DNA of 64,000 nucleotides from Nocardioides marinus (GCF_013408145.1 NZ_JACBZI010000001.1:1278501-1342500); one strand, 5' to 3'; counted from the stretch's first letter, positions 36,154 through 46,713 are shown. Numbers and translations are program-made. Notes: a model not told the origin generated them from the sequence alone.

Positions 36154-36882
36154 GTGCCTCTCTACCGCGACGAGGCGGTCGTGCTGCGCACGCACAAGCT
36201 GGGCGAGGCCGACCGCATCATCACGCTGCTGACCCGCCAGCACGGCCGGGTCCGCGCCGTCGCGCGCGGCGTGCGGCGTACGTCCTCGCGCTGGGGCTCA
36301 CGCCTGGAGCCCTTCACCCACGTCGACCTCCAGCTCGCCGACGGCCGCAGCCTGGACACCATCACCCAGGCGGAGACGCTCACGCCGTTCGCCGGGCGGA
36401 TGGGCGGTGACTACGAGCGCTACACGGCCGGCACGGTGATGCTGGAGACCGCCGAGCGGTTGGTGACCGAGGAGCGGGAACCGGCCACGCAGCAGTTCCT
36501 GCTGCTCGTCGGCGGGCTGCGGGCCATGGCGGCCGGCGAGCTGGGGCCGAGCCAGGTGCTCGACTCCTACCTGCTGCGCTCGCTCTCGGTCGCCGGGTAC
36601 GCCCCGACCTTCGACGGCTGCGCGCGCTGCGGTCTCGAAGGTCCGCACCGCTGGTTCAACGCCTCGATGGGCGGCGTGCTGTGCACGACCTGCCGGGTGC
36701 CGGGGTCGGCCAGTCCGTCGGAGGGGACCGTCCTCGTGCTCGGCGCCCTGCTGGCGGGGGACTGGGCCGTCGTGGGCGCTGCCGAGCCCCGGGCCCTGCG
36801 CGAGGCCAGCGGTCTGGTGTCGGCCTACCTCGCCTGGCACCTCGAGCGCGGGCTGCGCTCGATGGAGCACGTCCAGCGCTGA
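36154..36882 (+). CDS. recO: DNA repair protein RecO
   Basis: 242 residues. The N-terminal OB fold starts PLYRDEAVVLRTHKLGEADR and contains GRVRAVARGVRRTSSRWGSR. The C-terminal part has a four-cysteine zinc site (CARCG and CTTCR). RecO loads RecA on SSB-coated DNA with RecR. The recO-uppS order is conserved in actinobacteria, but here a sensor kinase gene is placed between them. GTG 36154 has no ribosome-binding site but follows a possible leaderless promoter. Confidence 0.95.
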   Translation: MPLYRDEAVVLRTHKLGEADRIITLLTRQHGRVRAVARGVRRTSSRWGSRLEPFTHVDLQLADGRSLDTITQAETLTPFAGRMGGDYERYTAGTVMLETAERLVTEEREPATQQFLLLVGGLRAMAAGELGPSQVLDSYLLRSLSVAGYAPTFDGCARCGLEGPHRWFNASMGGVLCTTCRVPGSASPSEGTVLVLGALLAGDWAVVGAAEPRALREASGLVSAYLAWHLERGLRSMEHVQR

Positions 36883-36997
36883 GCCGTGCCTCGGCCGTCC
36901 CGGCGAGCAGAGGGGTCGATGCGCTCCCGGTCGGTCGGCCGGGATGCCATGCTGTCCCCCGCGACATCCGGCGCGAGGAGAGCTGGGAGGGGGGCGG

Positions 36998-38614
36998 ATG
37001 CGGTTCGGCCCACGCGCTCTGCGCCACCTTGTCGGTCTGTTCGACCTGGTCGACGACCCGGACCCGCGGCTGCTCCAGACCGCCTTCGCCGCACTCGTCC
37101 TGCTGGACACGGTGCTGCGTGCCTCCGTCGGTACCCCCCTGGGCCGGACCGTCGGTCCGGTGGTCGGCCTCTCCCTCCTGGCGCTGGTCACCGCCGCCGT
37201 GTGGCTCGCGCCCCGTGCCCGCCCCTCCGCGGAGCGGGCCGCCCTCGTGGTCGGCGTGCTCGACCTCGCCGTGATCGGGATGGTCCGGCTCGCTCCGGAG
37301 GGCTCGGCCGCCGGGATCCTCGTGGTGCTGCCGGCCTTGTGGCTCGCGCGGATCCGGGGTGCGCGCGGCGCGGCGCTCGCCGGAGTGGGCTCCGCGCTCC
37401 TCGTGTCGGTCCCCGGGCTGGCCTACCACGGGGTCGAGGGGCCGGCGCTGACGCGCGCGGCGCTCCTGCCGCTGGTCGGGTGGCTGGCCGGACTGGGCGT
37501 CGCCTCCGCCGTCGCCCGCGCCGAGGCCGAGCGGCAGGTGTCCGCCACGATCCTCGACACCGTCGACGTCGGTCTGGTGCTGCTCGACGCCCAGGGTCGG
37601 TACCTGCGGGCCAACAGGCGGCACCAGGACTTCATCGACCTGGCCTTCCCCGGCGGTCACGCCGGCCGGGCCGGACAGCTCGGTGCGGTCCATCACCCCG
37701 ACGGCCGGGTCGTGGGCCGCGAGGAGATGCCCAGCCTGCGGGCCAGCCGCGGCGAGGAGTTCGACGACCTGCGCATCTGGTGCGGCGACGACCCGGTGAC
37801 CCGGCGCGCGCTCTCGGTCTCCTCGCGCACCCTGCGCGACGACCAGGGTCGGGTGGCAGGGGCGGCCCTGGCCTACAAGGACGTCACCGACCTGGTGCGT
37901 GCCATCGAGGTCAAGGACGAGTTCGTCTCGACCGTCTCCCACGAGCTGCGCACCCCGCTGGCCTCGATCGCCGGCTACCTCGAGGTGGTGCTGGACGGCG
38001 ACGACCTGCCCGCACCTGCCGCCGAACACCTGCGGGTGGTCGAGCGCAACACCGTGCGGCTGGACAGGCTGGTCGGCGACCTCCTCGCGACCGCCCAGGC
38101 CGGCCACGGCCCGATGTCGCTGGAGCGCGCGACCTGCGACCTCGCGGTGCTGGTGCGGGAGTCGGTCGAGACCGCGATCCCGGCTGCGGCGGCCGCGGGG
38201 ATCGCGTTGAGCCGTTCGGGTCCGGAGAGCGTGCCGGTGACCGTCGACTCCCGGCGCCTGGGCCAGGTGGTCGACAACCTGCTCTCCAACGCGCTCAAGC
38301 ACACGGCACGAGGCGGCTGCGTGCGGGTCGACCTGACCATCGAGACCGACCGGGTGGAGGTGGCGGTCAGCGACACGGGCACCGGGATCCCGGCGGCGGA
38401 CCGCGACCGGCTCTTCGACCGGTTCCACCGCAGCAGCACCAGCCGTGAGCTGGCGATCCCCGGTGTCGGCCTCGGACTCTCGATCGCCCGCGACATCGTG
38501 GCCGCGCACGGTGGCCGGATCGAGCTCGAGAGCGAGGTGGGGCGCGGCACCACCGTGCGGGTCAGGCTGCCGCTGGACCGGCAGGGTGCCGCTGCCGCGC
38601 CCACCGGGCCGTAG
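36998..38614 (+). CDS. Membrane sensor histidine kinase with PAS domain
   Basis: 538 residues. The N-terminal region (about 25-165) has around five membrane segments with short loops. A PAS domain follows ([20 protein letters not shown], then [12 protein letters not shown]). The kinase has H box [21 protein letters not shown] box [17 protein letters not shown] and G boxes SDTGTGIP and [13 protein letters not shown]; it looks active. ATG 36998 follows GGGAGGGG. It interrupts recO-uppS and has no adjacent response regulator, so the partner must be elsewhere. Ligand unknown; the small loops suggest membrane-state sensing, which is inference. Confidence 0.9.
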   Translation: MRFGPRALRHLVGLFDLVDDPDPRLLQTAFAALVLLDTVLRASVGTPLGRTVGPVVGLSLLALVTAAVWLAPRARPSAERAALVVGVLDLAVIGMVRLAPEGSAAGILVVLPALWLARIRGARGAALAGVGSALLVSVPGLAYHGVEGPALTRAALLPLVGWLAGLGVASAVARAEAERQVSATILDTVDVGLVLLDAQGRYLRANRRHQDFIDLAFPGGHAGRAGQLGAVHHPDGRVVGREEMPSLRASRGEEFDDLRIWCGDDPVTRRALSVSSRTLRDDQGRVAGAALAYKDVTDLVRAIEVKDEFVSTVSHELRTPLASIAGYLEVVLDGDDLPAPAAEHLRVVERNTVRLDRLVGDLLATAQAGHGPMSLERATCDLAVLVRESVETAIPAAAAAGIALSRSGPESVPVTVDSRRLGQVVDNLLSNALKHTARGGCVRVDLTIETDRVEVAVSDTGTGIPAADRDRLFDRFHRSSTSRELAIPGVGLGLSIARDIVAAHGGRIELESEVGRGTTVRVRLPLDRQGAAAAPTGP

Positions 38615-38617
38615 GCT
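38612..38617 (+). promoter_or_regulatory. Near-leaderless -10 (TAGGCT) of uppS
   Basis: TAGGCT ends 8 bases before GTG 38626. Confidence 0.45.
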
Positions 38618-38625
38618 CCGGACTC

Positions 38626-39432
38626 GTGAAGCGAGCCGTCCGTCCCCCGACACCGCACCCCTCGGGAGCCCGCCCACCGGCACTGCCCCGCGAGCTCGTC
38701 CCGGAGCACGTGGCCATCGTGATGGACGGCAACGGCCGCTGGGCCAAGCAGCGTGGGCTGGCGCGCACGAAGGGTCACGAGGCGGGGGAGCACTCGCTCT
38801 TCGACGTCGTCGAGGGCGCGATCGAGATCGGGGTCAAGGCGATCTCCGCCTACGCCTTCTCGACCGAGAACTGGTCGCGCAGTCCCGACGAGGTCCGGTT
38901 CCTGATGGGCTTCAACCGCGACGTCATCCGCCGTCGCCGCGACGAGATGCACGAGCTCGGCGTCCGGGTCCGCTGGGCGGGGCGGGCACCACGGCTGTGG
39001 AGGTCGGTGGTCAAGGAGCTCCAGGTCGCGGAGGAGATGACCCGCGACAACGACGTCCTCACGCTCACGATGTGCGTGAACTACGGCGGTCGCGCCGAGC
39101 TCGCCGACGCCGCCCGGTCACTCGCCCGCGAGGTCGCCGCCGGTCGCCTGGACCCGGAGAAGATCGACGAGAAGCGGCTGGCCCGACACCTCTACCTGCC
39201 CGACCTCCCCGACGCCGACCTGGTGTGGCGCACCTCGGGGGAGCAGCGGTTGTCGAACTTCATGCTGTGGCAGGCGGCGTACTCCGAGATGGTGTTCACC
39301 GACGTGCTGTGGCCCGACGTGGACCGTCGGGCGCTGTGGCGCGCCATCGAGATCTACGCCGAGCGCGACCGCCGCTTCGGTGGCGCGCTGCCCAACCCCG
39401 AGCTGTCCAATCCCGAGCTGCCCGGCTCCTGA
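38626..39432 (+). CDS. uppS: Isoprenyl transferase (UPP synthase family)
   Basis: 268 residues. [19 protein letters not shown] holds the catalytic Asp, followed by [20 protein letters not shown] and the C-terminal [22 protein letters not shown], all signatures of cis-prenyltransferases. It makes the long-chain polyprenyl diphosphate that carries peptidoglycan and wall-polymer precursors. A Pro-rich extension of about 25 residues precedes the core. GTG 38626 follows TAGGCT by 8 bases. Confidence 0.95.
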   Translation: MKRAVRPPTPHPSGARPPALPRELVPEHVAIVMDGNGRWAKQRGLARTKGHEAGEHSLFDVVEGAIEIGVKAISAYAFSTENWSRSPDEVRFLMGFNRDVIRRRRDEMHELGVRVRWAGRAPRLWRSVVKELQVAEEMTRDNDVLTLTMCVNYGGRAELADAARSLAREVAAGRLDPEKIDEKRLARHLYLPDLPDADLVWRTSGEQRLSNFMLWQAAYSEMVFTDVLWPDVDRRALWRAIEIYAERDRRFGGALPNPELSNPELPGS

Positions 39433-39484
39433 GACCGCCGCGCCGGCCGCGTGACGAGGCGGCTGTGACGTCGTTCACCCAGGT

Positions 39485-40918
39485 GTGAAGACGCTCGGAG
39501 CCGCCCTCGCCCTCTCCGCCCTGCTCACGGGAGTGGGGCTCGCCCCCGCCCAGGCGGGCGCTCGCGCCGACGACCCCGCCGTCGGTTCCCCGGAGTACCT
39601 CGCGCGCGACACCCAGAACATCGCCGACGCCTACGGCCGGGTGACCGAGCAGCAGCTGGGCGACCCGGCGTACGTCCCGGCGCTGGTCTCCCAGAGCACC
39701 CTCGTCGGCGTCGCCCAGCTCCTCGAGCAGGCGGCCACCCCGGACCGCCCCTCCCTGACCCCGGGGGCGTTCGTGCCCGGGTGGAACGTCGGCAACCCCT
39801 ACCGCGCCGACTGGGACGGCACCCGCGGTCGGATGCGCGACGTCGCCTTCACCAACCGCTACGGCGCCCTGCTGCGCGGCACCCTGTACGCACCCCTGCC
39901 GCGCGCTCGCGACCCCTACACCGGCAAGCGGATCAAGGGTCGGCTCCCGGGAGTGGTCATCACCGAGGGGTCCGTCCAGGGCTCGGAGGGGATGTACCGC
40001 TGGTTGGCCCAGGACCTCGCCGAGCGCGGCTACCTCGTGCTGACCTACGACGTGCAGGGGCAGGGCACGAGCGAGACGCTGCCGCACGACGGGACGCTCA
40101 ACGGCGTCCCGAGCCAGCAGATCGACAACTTCGTGGTCGGCACGCAGGACGCCCTCTCGTTCTTCACCTCCACCCCGCGCGAGCCCTATCCGGACCACGG
40201 CGCACCGGCTGACCTGGTCGATGCCCACAACCCCTGGCACCGGCTGTTCGACCGCCGGCCGGACCGGCGTCCCAACGCCCCCGGGCGCACGACGCGCATC
40301 GCCGTCGTGGGGCACTCGCTGGGCGCCGCCGCCGTCACGCAGGTGCAGGGCGTCGACGACCGGGTCTCCACGGTCGTGGCGCTGGACAAGCTCGGGCTGA
40401 CGACCTCCTCGGGCACCGACGGCGGTGACTCCTTCGAGCCGGTGGTCCCGGCGCTGGCGGTGCAGTCGGAGTACGGCTTCACGGTCAGCCCGTGGTTCAC
40501 CGCCGGTGGTTCCTCGATCACCCCGCAGCCCTCGCCGCAGGGCCCCGACCCCCGACGCGAGCGCGCCACCGGGTACGACGCCTGGCGCGACGCCGGGGTC
40601 GACTCGATGCTCGTGGTCCCGCGGGCCTCCACGCACCTGGAGTACACCGACATCCCGCTCGTCCTGCCGGCCAGCCGGTGGGGCCAGGCACTCACCAGCG
40701 CCTACGTCCAGCGCTGGTTGGAGCACTACCTCAAGCACCGCACCTCCGTGCGCAGCCTGCTGACGACGCGGTTGCGCTACCTGGAGCCCACCAGCTCGGG
40801 GGAGTGGGCGCCGGTCGTGCTGGAGCGCGACCCGCTGCTGTCGTTCTACTACTGCTCTGCGATGCACCTGGACCGGGGCGCCATCGACGACGGCGACCTG
40901 ACCGGCGTCGGCTGCTAG
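39485..40918 (+). CDS. Secreted alpha/beta hydrolase-like protein
   Basis: 477 residues. The N-terminal signal peptide (KTLGAALALSALLTGVGLA, then PAQA cleavage) predicts export. The hydrolase core has GVVITEGSVQGSEGMYRW, YLVLTYDVQGQGTSE and the nucleophile elbow VVGHSLGAAAV (GHSLG). A plausible Asp/His follows in SMLVVPRASTHLEYTDIP. Lipases and esterases share this arrangement; the substrate is unknown. The GTG at 39485 lacks a clear ribosome-binding site. The 3' end overlaps the zur stop by 4 bases on the opposite strand. Confidence 0.8.
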   Translation: MKTLGAALALSALLTGVGLAPAQAGARADDPAVGSPEYLARDTQNIADAYGRVTEQQLGDPAYVPALVSQSTLVGVAQLLEQAATPDRPSLTPGAFVPGWNVGNPYRADWDGTRGRMRDVAFTNRYGALLRGTLYAPLPRARDPYTGKRIKGRLPGVVITEGSVQGSEGMYRWLAQDLAERGYLVLTYDVQGQGTSETLPHDGTLNGVPSQQIDNFVVGTQDALSFFTSTPREPYPDHGAPADLVDAHNPWHRLFDRRPDRRPNAPGRTTRIAVVGHSLGAAAVTQVQGVDDRVSTVVALDKLGLTTSSGTDGGDSFEPVVPALAVQSEYGFTVSPWFTAGGSSITPQPSPQGPDPRRERATGYDAWRDAGVDSMLVVPRASTHLEYTDIPLVLPASRWGQALTSAYVQRWLEHYLKHRTSVRSLLTTRLRYLEPTSSGEWAPVVLERDPLLSFYYCSAMHLDRGAIDDGDLTGVGC

Positions 40919-41355
40919 CCGCCCGCCACCGCCGCGCAGGACGGACAGGTGCCGAAGATCTCCAGCGTGTGGCTGACCTGCTCGTAGCCGTGCTCGGCGG
41001 CGATCGAGCGCGTCCACCGCTCCACGGTCGGCCCCTCGACCTCCACGGTCCGACCGCAGTCGCGGCAGACCAGGTGGTGGTGGTGGGTGCGTGAGCAGGC
41101 CCGGTAGATCGCCTCGCCGCCCTCGGTGAGCAGCCGGTCGATCTCGCCGGCGTCGGCCAGCCGCTGCAGGGTGCGGTAGACGGTGGCCAGCCCCACGGCC
41201 TCGCCGCGACGGCCGAGCAGCTCGTGGATCTCCTGCGCCGAGCGGAAGTCGTCGAAGGAGGCGATCGCCTCGGTGACCGCACGTCGCTGTCGCGTGGGGC
41301 GCAGCCCCGCCGGGTGCTCGGCGGGGTGCGCGAGGGGGTGCTCAGTGCTCGTCAT
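40915..41355 (-). CDS. zur: Zinc uptake regulator Zur (Fur family)
   Basis: 146 residues. The winged helix region is LRPTRQRRAVTEAIASFDDF, then VGLATVYRTLQRLADAGEID. The metal-binding C-terminal part has THHHHLVCRDCG and FGTCPSCAAV, the structural zinc cysteines. As the last gene of the znuACB operon it should be the zinc-responsive Fur paralogue, repressing zinc uptake when zinc is plentiful. ATG 41355 follows GGGAGG and overlaps the znuB end by 14 bases. Operators are present upstream of znuA, giving autoregulation of the whole unit. Confidence 0.92.
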   Translation of the reverse strand: MTSTEHPLAHPAEHPAGLRPTRQRRAVTEAIASFDDFRSAQEIHELLGRRGEAVGLATVYRTLQRLADAGEIDRLLTEGGEAIYRACSRTHHHHLVCRDCGRTVEVEGPTVERWTRSIAAEHGYEQVSHTLEIFGTCPSCAAVAGG

Positions 41356-42349
41356 AGTGCCTCCCGTGCGGCGCGTGCCGGTGGCCGTCGTGCAGGTAGT
41401 CGACGTGGTCACCGTGCGGGACCGCGACATGGCCGCAGTCCTCCCCGTGCTGGTGGGTGTGGCCCTCGCTCACGTCGTGGTGGTCATCGGGGACCTCGTC
41501 GTCGAAGGGTTCGGTCAGGTGCTGGTGGCGCCGCAGCCACACCCCCACCGGCCAGGTGACGACGAAGCCTGCGAGGGCGAGCAGCACGATCGTCGGCCCC
41601 GGGGCAACGTCCGCACGCGAGGAGGCGAACGCCGAGACGAGCAGGCCGCCCACCGAGGCACCGAGGCCCAGCAGCATCGCGGCACCGAGGGTCGTGCGGA
41701 AGGACCGGGTGAGCTGCTGGGCCGTGGCGACCGGCACCACCATGAGCGCGGAGACCAGCAACAGGCCGACGGTGCGCATCGCCACGGTCACGCTGACGGC
41801 GGCCAGCACGGCGACCAGGATGTTGTAGACGCGGACGTTGAGCCCGGCGACCCGTGCGAACTCCTGGTCCTGGGCGACGGCGAAGAGCTGGGGGGAGAGG
41901 CCGAGGCAGACGACCACCACCACAGCGGCGAGCACCATGGTCACCAGGACGTCCGCCGCGGAGATGGTCGTGATCGACCCGAAGAGGTAGCTCTGCAGGC
42001 CGGCAGCGCTCTGGCCGGCCAGACCGGTGATCAGGACCCCGCCGGCGAGGCCGCCGTAGAACAGCAGGGCCAGGGCGACGTCCCCGTTGGTGTGCCCGCG
42101 CTCGCGGATCACCTCGATGAGGATCGCGCCCACGACGGCGACGGCCACCGCCGTCCACGTCGGCGAGGTGCCGGTGAGCAGGCCGAGCGCGACGCCGGTG
42201 ACGGCGACGTGCCCGATGCCGTCGCCCATCAGCGCCAGTCGTCGCTGGACGATGTAGGTGCCGACCGCCGGGGCCGCGAGGCCGGTGAACACCGCAGCCA
42301 GCAGGGCGCGCTGCATGAAGGGCAGGGACAGCAGCTCGATCGTGCTCAT
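41342..42349 (-). CDS. znuB: Zinc ABC transporter permease ZnuB
   Basis: 335 residues with about eight membrane segments. Family signatures include RRLALMGDGIGHVAVTGVAL, ERGHTNGDVALALLFYGGLA and RTVGLLLVSALMVVPVATAQ. The cytoplasmic C-terminal tail (about 285-335) is rich in His and Asp (HHDVSEGHTHQHGEDCGHV), which could bind zinc. It forms the membrane pore with ZnuC. The ATG overlaps the znuC stop (TGATG). Confidence 0.93.
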   Translation of the reverse strand: MSTIELLSLPFMQRALLAAVFTGLAAPAVGTYIVQRRLALMGDGIGHVAVTGVALGLLTGTSPTWTAVAVAVVGAILIEVIRERGHTNGDVALALLFYGGLAGGVLITGLAGQSAAGLQSYLFGSITTISAADVLVTMVLAAVVVVVCLGLSPQLFAVAQDQEFARVAGLNVRVYNILVAVLAAVSVTVAMRTVGLLLVSALMVVPVATAQQLTRSFRTTLGAAMLLGLGASVGGLLVSAFASSRADVAPGPTIVLLALAGFVVTWPVGVWLRRHQHLTEPFDDEVPDDHHDVSEGHTHQHGEDCGHVAVPHGDHVDYLHDGHRHAPHGRHYDEH

Positions 42350-43155
42350 CAGTGCTCCTGGTGGCGGTGGTCGAGCGGGCCGGCGACGGGCGGCACGACG
42401 TCGTGCCGGGTGCGGTGCAGGTGGTCGACGTGGTGGACGTGGCCGCCGTCGGGCAGCAGTCCCGGGGACGCGTGGTCGCCCAGCGGCGCCCCGTCGTAGG
42501 CGACCCGGCCGTGCCGCATCACGACGGAGCGGTCGACCAGGTCGGCCAGGGGTCCGAGCTCGTGGGCGACCAGGACGATGGTCGCGCCGCGGGACTTCAG
42601 GACCGCCAGCGCGTGGGCGAGCGCCTCCTGGTTGGCCAGGTCCACCCCGGCGGTGGGCTCGTCGAGGAAGAACAGCTCGGGCTCGCCGGCGAGGGCCCGC
42701 GCGATGAGTACCCGCTGCTGCTGACCGCCGGAGAGCTGGGAGACCCCGTCACCGGCGCGGTCGGCCAGCCCCACGACCTCCAGCGCGTCGCGGATCGCCG
42801 CCCGGTCGGCGGCAACCAGGGGACGCAGGAGGCGTCGCCTGGTGAGCCGACCGGAGGCCACGACCTCCCACACCGAGGCCGGTACGCCGGAGGCGGCTCC
42901 GCCCCGCTGCGGGACGTACCCGACGCGGGCCCAGGCGTGGAACCGCTCGAGGTCGGTGTCGAAGAGCCGGAGCCGGCCCGAGGTGAGCGGGCGCAGCCCG
43001 ACCAGGGCACGCACGAGCGTGGACTTGCCCGACCCGTTGGCGCCCATCAGGGCCACGAACTCCCCGGCCTCGACCCGCAGGTCGACGTGACGCAGGACGG
43101 GACGACCGCCGATGGCGACCGCCCCGTCCTCGAGGTGCACGGGTGCTACCGGCAT
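42349..43155 (-). CDS. znuC: Zinc ABC transporter ATP-binding protein ZnuC
   Basis: 268 residues. Walker A is GANGSGKST, the signature motif is LSGGQQQRV, Walker B is LFFLDEPTAGVDL, and the H loop is VAHELG. The C-terminus is His-rich (GGHVHHVDHLHRTRHDV). It powers the ZnuB pore. ATG 43155 follows GGGAGG and overlaps the znuA stop by 10 bases. Confidence 0.93.
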   Translation of the reverse strand: MPVAPVHLEDGAVAIGGRPVLRHVDLRVEAGEFVALMGANGSGKSTLVRALVGLRPLTSGRLRLFDTDLERFHAWARVGYVPQRGGAASGVPASVWEVVASGRLTRRRLLRPLVAADRAAIRDALEVVGLADRAGDGVSQLSGGQQQRVLIARALAGEPELFFLDEPTAGVDLANQEALAHALAVLKSRGATIVLVAHELGPLADLVDRSVVMRHGRVAYDGAPLGDHASPGLLPDGGHVHHVDHLHRTRHDVVPPVAGPLDHRHQEH

Positions 43156-44147
43156 CCGTTGGCCTCCCGCAGGGCCTCGAGGTTCGCCTCCATGAGGGAA
43201 AGGTAGTCCTCCTCGGCGGTGTCGTCGGAGAGCCCCTCGATCGGGTCGAGCACGGCGGTGTCCACGCCGGCGTCGCGGGCCAGGGTCTCGGAGAGGGCGC
43301 GCGGGGCGAGGGTCTCGCCGAACACCGTCGTGACGCCCTCGTCGCGGATCAGTGCCTGCAGCTCGCCGAGGTCGGCCGGGGTGGGCTCGGCGCCGGGGGA
43401 GAGGCCGGCGATGCCGTGGAAGTCCAGGCCGTAGCGGCCCAGGTAGCCGAACGCGTCGTGGGAGACCACGACCACCTCGCGCTCGCAGTCGGCCAGCCCG
43501 CTGGTCCAGGCGGCGTCGAGCGCCTCGAGCTGCTCGACCAGCGCGGCGGCGTTGGCGACGTACTCCTCGGCGTGGTCGGGGTCGACCTCGGTGAGCTCCT
43601 CGGCGACGGCGTCGGCCAGGTCGGCCATCAGCAGCGGGTCCAGCCAGAAGTGCGGGTCCTCGTCGCCGTGGTCGTGCCCGTCCCCGTCGGCGTGCTCGTC
43701 GGCGTGCTCGTCGGCGTGCTCGTCCTCCTCCTCGGCGTGCTCGTGCTCCTCGGCGACCGGTCGCAGGGCGATGACGTCCTCGACGTCGAGCACCCGCCCG
43801 GTGCCGTTCTGCTCGACGGCGTCGGCGACGACCGGCTGCAACGCCTCCTCCAGCAGCACCAGGTCGGCCCCGGCGACCATCGCGGTCTGTGCCACGGTCA
43901 GCTCGAGGTCGTGCGGCTCCTGGCCCGGGCCGGTCAGCACGGTGAGGTCGATGAGCCCGTCTCCCACCCGCTGGGCCACGAACTCCAGCGGGTAGAACGA
44001 CGCGGCCACGGACGGGGCGCCGTCCTTCCCGGTGGAGTCGCCGGAGCCCGTGGCGTCGGAGAACGCCGAGCAGGCGCTGAGCGCCACCGTCCCGGCAAGG
44101 AGGAGGGCGGAGGCGCGGACGGCCCGGCGAGTGGGGGACGATTTCAT
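43146..44147 (-). CDS. znuA: Zinc-binding lipoprotein ZnuA
   Basis: 333 residues. The lipobox VALSACS gives a membrane-anchored solute-binding protein. SFYPLEFVAQRVGDGLIDL and TGPGQEPHDLELT are cluster A-I binding protein signatures, with the zinc-ligand His in EPHDLE. A His/Asp/Glu-rich loop (about 117-155) with repeated HADE units precedes DPHFWLDPLLMADLADAV. ATG 44147 lies 7 bases after GAGAAT on the minus strand, with TTGACA 18 bases further up, so translation and transcription probably start together. Confidence 0.93.
   Translation of the reverse strand: MKSSPTRRAVRASALLLAGTVALSACSAFSDATGSGDSTGKDGAPSVAASFYPLEFVAQRVGDGLIDLTVLTGPGQEPHDLELTVAQTAMVAGADLVLLEEALQPVVADAVEQNGTGRVLDVEDVIALRPVAEEHEHAEEEDEHADEHADEHADGDGHDHGDEDPHFWLDPLLMADLADAVAEELTEVDPDHAEEYVANAAALVEQLEALDAAWTSGLADCEREVVVVSHDAFGYLGRYGLDFHGIAGLSPGAEPTPADLGELQALIRDEGVTTVFGETLAPRALSETLARDAGVDTAVLDPIEGLSDDTAEEDYLSLMEANLEALREANGCR
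43686..43721. repeat. Three tandem 12-bp units in znuA
   Basis: GTCGGCGTGCTC occurs three times head to tail, encoding the repeated His-Ala-Asp-Glu units of the metal-binding loop. Confidence 0.85.
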
Positions 44148-44161
44148 GAGAACGATTCTCA
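44147..44161 (-). promoter_or_regulatory. Zur box 1, touching the znuA start
   Basis: TGAGAACGATTCTCA, a dyad with 6-bp perfect arms, resembling the actinobacterial Zur consensus. It covers the -10 region and first transcribed base of znuA. Confidence 0.75.
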
Positions 44162-44162
44162 C

Positions 44163-44227
<65 letters not shown>

Positions 44228-44242
44228 CCCGCAGGGCTCCCG

Positions 44243-44248
44243 TAGGCT
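44243..44248 (+). promoter_or_regulatory. Leaderless-type -10 (TAGGCT) of the ABM gene
   Basis: TAGGCT ends 6 bases before GTG 44255. Confidence 0.55.
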
Positions 44249-44254
44249 GCGCAC

Positions 44255-44575
44255 GTGCTGGTGGTCACGAGGTTCCGGGTCCCCGAGGGCGACGTCGCTT
44301 CCTTCCGTGACGACCTCGGCACCGCGCACGAGGCTCTGGCCGCGTGCCGGGGGTACGTCGACGGGACGGTCGGTCGCAACATCGACGACCCGGAGCTGTG
44401 GGTGCTCAGCACCCGGTGGGAGCACGTGGGCGCGTACCGCCGGGCGCTCTCCTCCTACGACGTCAAGATGCGCGCGGTGCCGGTGCTCTACCGGGCGCTC
44501 GACGAGCCCAGCGCCTACGAGACGGTGCAGCCCGGGACCGACCTCAACGTGGCGGTGTCGCGCTCGTTAGGCTGA
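44255..44575 (+). CDS. Antibiotic biosynthesis monooxygenase (ABM) fold protein
   Basis: 106 residues, one dimeric ferredoxin-like ABM domain. Typical elements are LVVTRFRVPEGDVASFRDDL, a central GYVDGTVGRNIDDPELWVLS and WEHVGAYRRALSS. Such domains work as small cofactor-free monooxygenases, heme-degrading enzymes or regulators; no catalytic group is obvious. Divergent from znuA and just upstream of glyS. The GTG start appears leaderless. Confidence 0.75.
   Translation: MLVVTRFRVPEGDVASFRDDLGTAHEALAACRGYVDGTVGRNIDDPELWVLSTRWEHVGAYRRALSSYDVKMRAVPVLYRALDEPSAYETVQPGTDLNVAVSRSLG
44568..44573 (+). promoter_or_regulatory. Possible -10 (TAGGCT) of glyS
   Basis: TAGGCT overlaps the end of the ABM gene and would give a leader of about 50 bases to glyS. 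Confidence 0.4.
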
Positions 44576-44629
44576 GCGCTCGGTCGGCAGCCAGCCGACG
44601 TCGTCCCGCACCAGAGAGCGAGCCCACCC

Positions 44630-46027
<1,398 letters not shown>

Positions 46028-46041
46028 GGGCCTGGGCCGTG

Positions 46042-46047
46042 CACAAT
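46042..46047 (+). promoter_or_regulatory. Possible leaderless -10 (CACAAT) of the lipoprotein gene
   Basis: CACAAT ends 6 bases before ATG 46054, identical in layout to recO. Confidence 0.4.
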
Positions 46048-46053
46048 GGCGCG

Positions 46054-46713
46054 ATGCGGACGAGGCTGGTGGGACTGACCCTGGCGGCGCTGCTGCCCGC
46101 CGTGGTGCTGGCGGGCTGCTCGGGCTCCGAGGAGCCCGGGGCCGACCCGTCGGCGACCCCGACGGTCACGGAGTCACCCAGCGAGGAGCCGTCGGCGACC
46201 CCGTCGCTCGACGTGCCCGACGGGGTCGAGCTGACCACGCAGGGCTCGGCGCTGGAGCTCGGTGACACAGCGACGGTGGCCTACGAGGTCGACCAGTCGA
46301 CCGTCGGGGTGCTGGCGATCACGGTCACCGACATGCGCAGGACGACCTTCAAGCAGTCCTTCCAGGGGTGGAAGCTCGACAAGGCGCTGAAGAAGGCCAA
46401 CCCCTACTTCGTCGAGGCGACGTTCAAGAACAAGGGCGAGACCGACCTCGGGGGCCAGCGGCCGCCGCTCTACATCGTCGACGGCAACGACACCCTGGTG
46501 GAGTCCTCGACCTTCGTCAGCGACTTCGACGCCTGCCCCTCGAAGGACTTCCCGAAGAAGTTCAAGCCGGGCAAGAAGGTCTCCACCTGCCTGGTCTACC
46601 TCGCCCCGGACGCCGGGGAGCTGGTGGCCGTGTCGTTCCGCCCGGCCCAGGAGTTCAACCCGATCACCTGGTCCGGCGACGTGCTCAAGCTGGGCGCGAA
46701 GCGGAAGGGCTGA
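46054..46713 (+). CDS. Lipoprotein of unknown function
   Basis: 219 residues. The signal peptide MRTRLVGLTLAALLPAVV ends in the lipobox VLAGCS. A Thr/Pro/Ser/Glu linker (about 26-55) precedes a beta-rich domain with VGVLAITVTDMRRTTFKQSF, PYFVEATFKNKGETDLGGQR and two cysteines (FDACPSKDF, STCLVYLAP) that could form a disulfide. The domain resembles DUF4352-type extracellular folds, which is a guess. Its last 29 bases overlap the convergent IMPase gene. Confidence 0.7.
   Translation: MRTRLVGLTLAALLPAVVLAGCSGSEEPGADPSATPTVTESPSEEPSATPSLDVPDGVELTTQGSALELGDTATVAYEVDQSTVGVLAITVTDMRRTTFKQSFQGWKLDKALKKANPYFVEATFKNKGETDLGGQRPPLYIVDGNDTLVESSTFVSDFDACPSKDFPKKFKPGKKVSTCLVYLAPDAGELVAVSFRPAQEFNPITWSGDVLKLGAKRKG

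Noticed and set aside
44576..44629. T-box riboswitch before glyS (and before tyrS, 61992-62178)
   Set aside because: No stem I specifier structure and no T-box sequence; the glyS gap is too short for one.
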